A stretch of DNA of 9,632 nt, taken from Campylobacterota bacterium. GTDB taxonomy: Bacteria; Campylobacterota; Campylobacteria; Campylobacterales; Sulfurovaceae. The notes below the pieces were generated by a model, which ran no database searches, was not told where the DNA came from, and saw nothing but the letters and a program-made list of their open reading frames with translations. The DNA is taken from contig JAHZJZ010000273.1 in NCBI GenBank assembly GCA_022600655.1, positions 1 through 9,632 of the forward strand. Reading direction: 5' to 3'. The position numbers and the translations under genes are program-made. Shown here piece after piece: positions 5,445 to 9,632 of the stretch. The first letter of the stretch is position 1. Each line of letters opens with the position of its first letter.

Positions 5445-8417
5445 TTAATCTCTAATATTGATAGTTCCAAAATTAACTCCTGTTTCACCTTCTACCGAAG
5501 TTATAACAGCACTCTTTGCTAAAACATTATTGTCTTGGTCTTTTACTAAAACTTGAAATTGTGTACCTATGGCATAAGCACTGTTAGCTTCAAGTAAAAC
5601 AACACCTTCTACACCCCTAAGATTTCCATATACAGCCAAGCTCTCTTGACTTGTAGCCGTTGGAGCAGAAGCATTTGTATAGAGTTCAAGGGTATAAGCA
5701 CCTTTCACAACTAAAACACTCTTTAGGTCTACACCTACAGCCAAGTTTGCTAAATCTTCCGTAATAGCATCTTCTTTAACAACCGTCACAACAAACTCTT
5801 TGGTATCCGAAACACCATTAAGCGTAAGCGTAGCTATTAAAGTGACACTAACATCTCCTGTCACAAAACTTGGTCGAGTCACCACTCCTGTATTTGAAAC
5901 TACACTACTGTTGTTGGACTCCCATGAGATTTGTACCCCATTATCCTGTATAGTACTAGGAAGAACCATATTTGCTGTTATACTTGAAGTATCACCCAAA
6001 CTCAACGCTCCCTTAGCCAATGCAACTGCCTCGGCATCCGTCATATCCAAAGCCACAACCACCAAATCAAATTCCTTATCAACCGTAGCAAAAGCCCCAT
6101 CAAACTCACTTGGGTCAGCAGAAGATGGCACACCAATAGTAGCTCTCAACACAACCGTAGCGTTACCCTCAGCAAATGATGGTGAGTGAATGGTTCCATC
6201 ACTGTCAATCAATGAAGACGGAGTGCTTTCCCACTTGATAAGAACATTGGAACCATTATCAACAATGAGATTTGATGGTAAACTTAGATTTGCCACAATA
6301 TTGTTCATCCCACTGTTAGTTCCCTTGATATCATCAAAATCCAATCTGCTTTGAGCATCTGCTATCATCTCATCACCCGTCATATCAAGGTGTTTTACAG
6401 TAATAGTAAACACCTTAGTATCAGACGCACTACCATTGGTAATCGTTGCTGTTAGCGTTACATTTTTGTCACCAATAGCATAACTAGGTCGTGTCACCAC
6501 TCCTGCATCGGATAAGAAGTTTGTATCGGAAGAACTCCAAGTGATTTGACTCGCTTGGACGGTTCCTGTGGTTGGCAAAGTTAAATCTTCGGTGATATTT
6601 GTTGTATCTCCCAACTCCAATGGTGCTTTGTCCAGTGCAACCTTTTCATCATCTGTCATCGGCAGTTTTGGCACTGTTACATCAAATGTCTTGGTCTCAC
6701 TCACAGCTCCCTTGGTCAATGTCGCCGTCAGTGTGGCTGTCTTGTCTATTCCTGCATGGTTATCAGGATTGATGACTCCACTGTCGCTTATCGCATCTCC
6801 TGAACTGCTCCATGTGATGGTGACTCCATCTATGAGCGTTGGAAGTGTTAGGTTTGTTGTAAGTGAACTGGTATCTCCCAAATCAAGCGTACCTTTTACA
6901 TTGGCGACGATTTCAGCATCAGTAATGGCAAGTTTTAGAACCGTTAAACTAAAGACTTTGGTAATACTCTCACTCCCTTTTGTTAGAGTGGAAGTTAACT
7001 GAACGATTTGATTTCCTAAAGTAAAAGATGGGCGTGTAACCACTCCATTTGTGGAGATAGCACTGTTATCTGATACCCAAGTAATATTTACACCATGTAG
7101 TCCATTAGTTGCCAAGACCACATCTCCATCTATAGCACTCAATGTGCCTGTTATGCTTAAATCAGCCTCTGCCAAAGTAACTGACTCTAAGTCACTAATA
7201 GGTAGTGCCACCACATTTAGAGGAAACTCTTTTGTATCACTTACCGTACCTTTTGTAATAGTTGCCACTATGGTCACACTTTTGTTTCCATCTGTATAAC
7301 TCTGTCTAGTAGGTACACCTGTACTACTTAAAAGTGCCTCATCGGTAGATGTGTAAGTATAGTTACTCCCTTTTCCCCCAATAGTTGGCAGGATTAATGA
7401 ATCGGTAACATTCACACCATCACTAATATTTAAATCTTCTTTATCTACAAAAACAGCATATCCATCTGTTGCAACTGTTTTATTGACATCATCATGAGCA
7501 TTATCTATAAGGTGAGCTATAACATCATCATCAGAAATAGGAGTAAAACCATTATCTGTTAACAGTTTTGTAACTTCAGTTAAATTCATATCACTCAACT
7601 TTTTTGCATCTCCCAATGCTATAACTCCATCATCTATTTTAATACTTTCATCGTAGCTACCATCATCATCTAAACCTTGTAAAAACTTTGCTATTTTCAG
7701 AACTTTTGGGTCACTAAAATTGTCTCTAGCCACACCTGCTAGGTCTTGCACAAAGACTTTAGCGTCACTGGTCATCGCACTGATTCGTCCTATCTCTATA
7801 TTGCCCACGGTAAAGACCACAGGAAATGCAGAACATTCAAAGGTACCATTTTCATCAGTCTTGCCTGTTTTGGTTCCACAGTCATAGGTAACACCTACCA
7901 CTGTAGAGTCGATGAGTGTTCCTTTTCTTACTACAGCAACAGCTGGTGGATTGTAAACAGCTCCACCACCACTAGAGCTAGTAGAAGCACTAGGCAACTC
8001 CTCTTTCTCAACCAATATAACCAACGCCTCACTTGATTGTCCCATTGCATTTTTTAGAACAACAGAAAATATCTTCGAGCCTTTATCTCCACTGGTATCA
8101 AGAATGATTTCTATTTTGCCATCGATTCCCATCGTACCTACCTCTTCACCGTTGACCCACACAGTAGTACCTGCTTCACCTTGTATCTCTACTAGTACAC
8201 TATCATCGGTTGTAGACTCTGGTACATTGGTGACTTTTGGTTTTGAGATATTTCCCTCATCCACAGGAGGTGTGGGAGTGGATATTGGGGTTGGAGTTGC
8301 TGTAGCAACAGGGGTTGATGTACTCTCTGGTGTGGTGGAACTGCTTCCTCCACATGCCGTTAGCATCAGTATGGTTACTAGTGAGAGGGCTAGGTGTTTT
8401 GTATTGTTCTTTTTCAT
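5445..8417 (-). CDS. Large surface lipoprotein with six atrophied bacterial Ig-like domains and a C-terminal shared module
   Basis: A 990-aa first gene of the operon. Signal peptide with lipobox LTAC (Cys22), then a Pro/Thr-rich linker (29-51) of the kind that spans away from a membrane. An Ig-like domain (about 57-137) and a Ser/Gly linker follow. Residues 165-265 form a compact domain with a likely Cys180-Cys195 pair (GVTYDCG...GTFECS) and FLQGLDDDGSYD. Six tandem repeats occupy about 317-881, with the pattern MTDAEAVALAK, LSLGDTSSIT, LPT, ITWSSS, SGVVTRPSF, TLTATLTKG, SDTKxFxVTV. They match my memory of the Pfam 'atrophied bacterial Ig domain'. The C-terminus (891-990) is a copy of the module found in both downstream genes. 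No enzyme motif is visible, so an adhesive or structural stalk is most likely. Start fixed by AAGGAG (8424-8429). The length and repeat count may vary between strains. Confidence 0.85.
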   Translation of the reverse strand: MKKNNTKHLALSLVTILMLTACGGSSSTTPESTSTPVATATPTPISTPTPPVDEGNISKPKVTNVPESTTDDSVLVEIQGEAGTTVWVNGEEVGTMGIDGKIEIILDTSGDKGSKIFSVVLKNAMGQSSEALVILVEKEELPSASTSSSGGGAVYNPPAVAVVRKGTLIDSTVVGVTYDCGTKTGKTDENGTFECSAFPVVFTVGNIEIGRISAMTSDAKVFVQDLAGVARDNFSDPKVLKIAKFLQGLDDDGSYDESIKIDDGVIALGDAKKLSDMNLTEVTKLLTDNGFTPISDDDVIAHLIDNAHDDVNKTVATDGYAVFVDKEDLNISDGVNVTDSLILPTIGGKGSNYTYTSTDEALLSSTGVPTRQSYTDGNKSVTIVATITKGTVSDTKEFPLNVVALPISDLESVTLAEADLSITGTLSAIDGDVVLATNGLHGVNITWVSDNSAISTNGVVTRPSFTLGNQIVQLTSTLTKGSESITKVFSLTVLKLAITDAEIVANVKGTLDLGDTSSLTTNLTLPTLIDGVTITWSSSGDAISDSGVINPDNHAGIDKTATLTATLTKGAVSETKTFDVTVPKLPMTDDEKVALDKAPLELGDTTNITEDLTLPTTGTVQASQITWSSSDTNFLSDAGVVTRPSYAIGDKNVTLTATITNGSASDTKVFTITVKHLDMTGDEMIADAQSRLDFDDIKGTNSGMNNIVANLSLPSNLIVDNGSNVLIKWESTPSSLIDSDGTIHSPSFAEGNATVVLRATIGVPSSADPSEFDGAFATVDKEFDLVVVALDMTDAEAVALAKGALSLGDTSSITANMVLPSTIQDNGVQISWESNNSSVVSNTGVVTRPSFVTGDVSVTLIATLTLNGVSDTKEFVVTVVKEDAITEDLANLAVGVDLKSVLVVKGAYTLELYTNASAPTATSQESLAVYGNLRGVEGVVLLEANSAYAIGTQFQVLVKDQDNNVLAKSAVITSVEGETGVNFGTINIRD
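5448..5747 (-). repeat. Shared module, C-terminal copy in the 990-aa lipoprotein ('AVGVDL' subtype)
   Basis: Residues about 891-990. Landmarks: NLAVGVDLKSVLVVKG, TATSQESLAVYGNLRG, VVLLEANSAY, GTQFQVLVKDQD and VNFGTINI. Being at the extreme C-terminus it would be the far end of the Ig stalk. Confidence 0.7.
5775..7469 (-). repeat. Tandem array of six Ig-like repeats in the 990-aa gene
   Basis: Units of about 85-112 residues start near residues 317, 407, 498, 587, 679 and 792. Each carries a helix (DxExVxxAKxxL), LPT, I-T-W-S-S, GVVTRPSF and DTKxFxVxV. The fifth is longest, with extra residues around 765-780. The third replaces VTRPSF by INPDNH and is coded by unusually GC-rich DNA. The sixth resembles the single unit in the 502-aa protein most. 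Confidence 0.8.
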
Positions 8418-8432
8418 TCTTTTCTCCTTAAA

Positions 8433-8459
8433 GTTAAAATTTAATATAAATATTTTAAC
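8433..8459. promoter_or_regulatory. 8-bp inverted repeat overlapping the predicted operon promoter
   Basis: GTTAAAAT (8433-8440) and ATTTTAAC (8452-8459) are perfect inverted copies with an 11-bp AT-only spacer. The right arm coincides with the candidate -10 of the leftward promoter. Position and symmetry fit a repressor site or an RNA hairpin in the early leader, but AT-rich DNA makes chance palindromes likely. Confidence 0.35.
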
Positions 8460-8460
8460 A
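8452..8460 (-). promoter_or_regulatory. Candidate extended -10 promoter element for the surface operon
   Basis: The minus strand reads TGTTAAAAT, a TG-n-TAAAAT extended -10, which would place the transcript start roughly 28 nt before the ATG of the 990-aa gene. TTTACA upstream (8478-8483) is a possible -35, but its 20-bp spacing is long. An activator site would fit such a weak promoter. Confidence 0.3.
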
Positions 8461-8548
8461 ATTGAGAATAAGCATCATGTAAATTTTAGGTGGAAAAGTG
8501 GTGGTCAAATAGGTGGAAATTTAGGTGAGGCATCTCTATAACAATTGA
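8456..8548. repeat. 10-bp direct repeat TAACAATTGA flanking the divergent control region
   Basis: Exact copies lie at 8456-8465 and 8539-8548, each containing the palindrome CAATTG. The left copy touches the leftward -10 and the right copy overlaps the rightward -35 (8545-8550), so one protein could cover both promoters. Confidence 0.4.
8487..8530. promoter_or_regulatory. Helically phased GGTGG direct repeats (possible regulator binding array)
   Basis: TAGGTGGAAA occurs exactly at 8487-8496 and 8510-8519. Related GGTG cores begin near 8500 (GGTGGTCAAA) and 8524 (GGTGAGG). Core starts are 11, 12 and 12 bp apart, so all face nearly the same side of the helix. The array lies midway between the two divergent promoters and upstream of each. 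Such arrays are used by multimeric activators; the binder is unknown, with the adjacent HTH-like gene the obvious candidate. Confidence 0.45.
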
Positions 8549-8574
8549 TTAGTTAGGAGGAAATAGAGTATAAT
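8545..8574 (+). promoter_or_regulatory. Sigma-70-type promoter for the HTH-like gene
   Basis: TTGATT (8545-8550) and a perfect TATAAT (8569-8574) are separated by 18 bp. Transcription would start near 8581, leaving only about 9 nt before the first ATG (8590) or about 24 nt before the second (8605). Confidence 0.6.
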
Positions 8575-8589
8575 AATAATTAAAAATAG

Positions 8590-9363
8590 ATGGGAAAAAG
8601 CTTTATGAAAAAACTGGATAAACAACTTCGTTCCAATAAATTTGACTATATTTTAGATGAGTATCTTAGTGCTGTTGAGGTTCAAAATATTTTTGGTTAT
8701 GATTCTCCTAATATGATGTATAAACTTCGACATGGAGAGAGTCCTCTCACTGAACCTCATATCAAACATCTTGAGTATAACTGTAATATACCTTCAGAGG
8801 TATTTGAGAAGCGTATCCCCTTTAATAGAGAGGATACTTCGAATATAGACAGCATCATCAAAGAGCATTATAAAAAGTTAGGAGGTCAAGAGTTCATAGC
8901 CAAAAATAACAACCACCTCTTCTACGAAAACCCCAAACTTCTTCAAAAACTGACAGGAGAGTGGTATGCTCATTTTTATGCCAGTGCTGAGAGTAGAGGA
9001 GTATATGCTATCAAGACCACTATTCAGTCTGATGGTGTTATAGTCGATGAAAACAATAACCGTGGTAGACTTTTTTTGGGTAAAAAACAGTCGATGATTA
9101 TTAAAGAGTCACACAATAGTGAAAATCTTGTATCTATCACTTTTGAAAATACTCAAGTAGCCTTTAATCTTTTCTATTTCTCCATGCTCTCCAAACAAAA
9201 TCTCACTAACCAAGAGATGCTAAGTTTTGGATTTCTTTCAAAAAAAATGTTTACCCAAGAGGAGACAGAGAAGATACTTGGAAGAAAAGAGAGACAACAG
9301 CTCAAAATAGATTTTGAGTTTACTCAACGCATTAGTGAAGCTGTGCAGGTGCTGAGAGAATGA
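8590..9363 (+). CDS. HTH-like putative regulator with C-terminal sensor-like domain
   Basis: A 257-aa soluble protein with no signal peptide. Residues 26-72 (LSAVEVQNIFG, MMYKLRHGESPL, IKHLEYNCNIPSEVF) look like a Cro/C1-type helix-turn-helix followed by a short helix. From about 115 comes a beta-rich region: LLQKLTGEWYAHFYAS, then dg/Gly-rich strands (GVIVDENNNRGRLFLGKKQSMII), LVSITFENTQV and FGFLSKKMF near 213-221. This resembles, from memory, unnamed Campylobacterota regulators, but I cannot name a family. It is divergent from the surface operon across a 172-bp region rich in repeats, so local regulation is likely. Its last 100 residues resemble the converging partial gene. The start is uncertain: no SD precedes the ATG at 8590, while the in-frame ATG at 8605 has only a weak GGGAA before it; AGGAGG at 8555-8560 is too far upstream to serve. 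Confidence 0.65.
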   Translation: MGKSFMKKLDKQLRSNKFDYILDEYLSAVEVQNIFGYDSPNMMYKLRHGESPLTEPHIKHLEYNCNIPSEVFEKRIPFNREDTSNIDSIIKEHYKKLGGQEFIAKNNNHLFYENPKLLQKLTGEWYAHFYASAESRGVYAIKTTIQSDGVIVDENNNRGRLFLGKKQSMIIKESHNSENLVSITFENTQVAFNLFYFSMLSKQNLTNQEMLSFGFLSKKMFTQEETEKILGRKERQQLKIDFEFTQRISEAVQVLRE

Positions 9364-9364
9364 G

Positions 9365-9632
9365 TTAAAACTTACTCTCAATATAAAGCTCATTAATCCT
9401 CCTCTCCAACTCAATATTTTCTCGAAGCATTACCTCATCTATGTTCCCTAGAGCTTTTTTGACTTTGTTTTCATCTAGCTCTTTTCTTGAAAAGATTCCA
9501 AAAGTTGCCATATCATAATCAGTTCCAAACTGCTTATCAATCATTGTAACTTTAAAAATATTTTTATAAATATTCTTTTTATTAATGCTAATAATAGATA
9601 AATTAGATGAACCTAGACTATTTAAATTTATA
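9365..9632 (-). CDS. Paralogue of the HTH-like regulator (C-terminal 88 residues, runs off window)
   Basis: Reading leftward from the right edge, one frame is open for 88 codons and ends at TAA (9365-9367). The visible part has alternating strand-like residues (LSIISINK, NIFKVTMIDKQFG), then MATFGIFSRKELDENKVKKALG and a charged helix (LRENIELERRINELYIE). This parallels the 257-aa protein near residues 166-250: SMIIKES, hydrophobic strand, MLSFGFLSKKMFTQEETEKILG and a charged helix ending FTQRI. The two stop codons are 1 nt apart with no terminator, so the transcripts must overlap at their 3' ends. The start and any DNA-binding domain lie outside the window. An internal ATG exists, but the open frame continues upstream of it, so the gene is taken as partial. 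Confidence 0.6.
   Translation of the reverse strand, partial: INLNSLGSSNLSIISINKKNIYKNIFKVTMIDKQFGTDYDMATFGIFSRKELDENKVKKALGNIDEVMLRENIELERRINELYIESKF

Noticed and set aside
5800..7299. Several plus-strand open frames of 80-145 codons opposite the Ig-like array
   Set aside because: They mirror the repeated Ser/Thr/Val codons of the Ig-like units on the other strand, lack ribosome sites and have low-complexity translations.
8487..8530. CRISPR-like repeat
   Set aside because: The units are about 10 bp at 11-12 bp steps, with no true repeat-spacer pattern.
8104..8541. Plus-strand 145-codon frame running from the 990-aa gene into the control region
   Set aside because: No SD or promoter; the start region is antisense to the lipoprotein gene and the end lies in the regulatory repeats.
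8555..8560. AGGAGG as ribosome site for a gene starting before 8590
   Set aside because: It lies between the -35 and -10 of the promoter, no start codon follows at a usable distance, and stop codons follow at once.

Overview
The window is AT-rich, densely packed bacterial DNA with strong Shine-Dalgarno (SD) sites. Three of its proteins carry lipoprotein signal peptides. Base composition, the Rpn-type nuclease, the DUF4143-type ATPase and the style of the surface proteins suggest a Campylobacterota species of the Sulfurimonas/Sulfurovum/Arcobacter kind. That is inference from familiarity; no marker gene is present. I see no rRNA, tRNA, CRISPR array, insertion sequence or phage structural gene.

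Left part (1-1149, minus strand): the N-terminal part of an AAA ATPase of the ATPase/DUF4143 type runs off the left edge. Upstream of it is an Rpn/PD-(D/E)XK 'transposase-like' nuclease gene, whose SD and AUG lie inside a perfect 9-bp hairpin.

Centre (1224-8417, minus strand): a tight four-gene operon for exported proteins, transcribed right to left. First is a 990-aa lipoprotein with six tandem atrophied bacterial Ig-like domains. Then come a 134-aa small lipoprotein, a 502-aa protein with a cleavable signal peptide, and a 765-aa lipoprotein with two predicted peptidoglycan-cutting domains (GH25 lysozyme and CHAP). The junctions are 9 nt, a 1-nt TAATG overlap and 1 nt. The first three proteins share an 85-95 residue module that I do not recognise. 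It occurs four times and falls into two subtypes, each spread over two neighbouring genes. The likely theme is a cell-surface assembly of Ig-fold stalk, small lipid-anchored partner and repeat protein that presents or accompanies a wall-degrading enzyme. This is the best candidate here for an undescribed system.

Right part (8418-9632): a 172-bp divergent control region holds a consensus promoter for the rightward gene, a weaker promoter for the operon, an inverted repeat, a 10-bp direct repeat at both promoters and helically phased GGTGG motifs. The rightward gene encodes a 257-aa protein with an HTH-like N-terminus and a possible sensor C-terminus, the obvious candidate local regulator. It converges, with 1 nt between the stop codons, on a partial gene whose C-terminus resembles its own, so the two look like tail-to-tail paralogues.

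No convincing intrinsic terminator was found after the operon (1126-1223), after the nuclease gene (242-309) or between the convergent genes. No gene-free stretch exceeds 300 bases.
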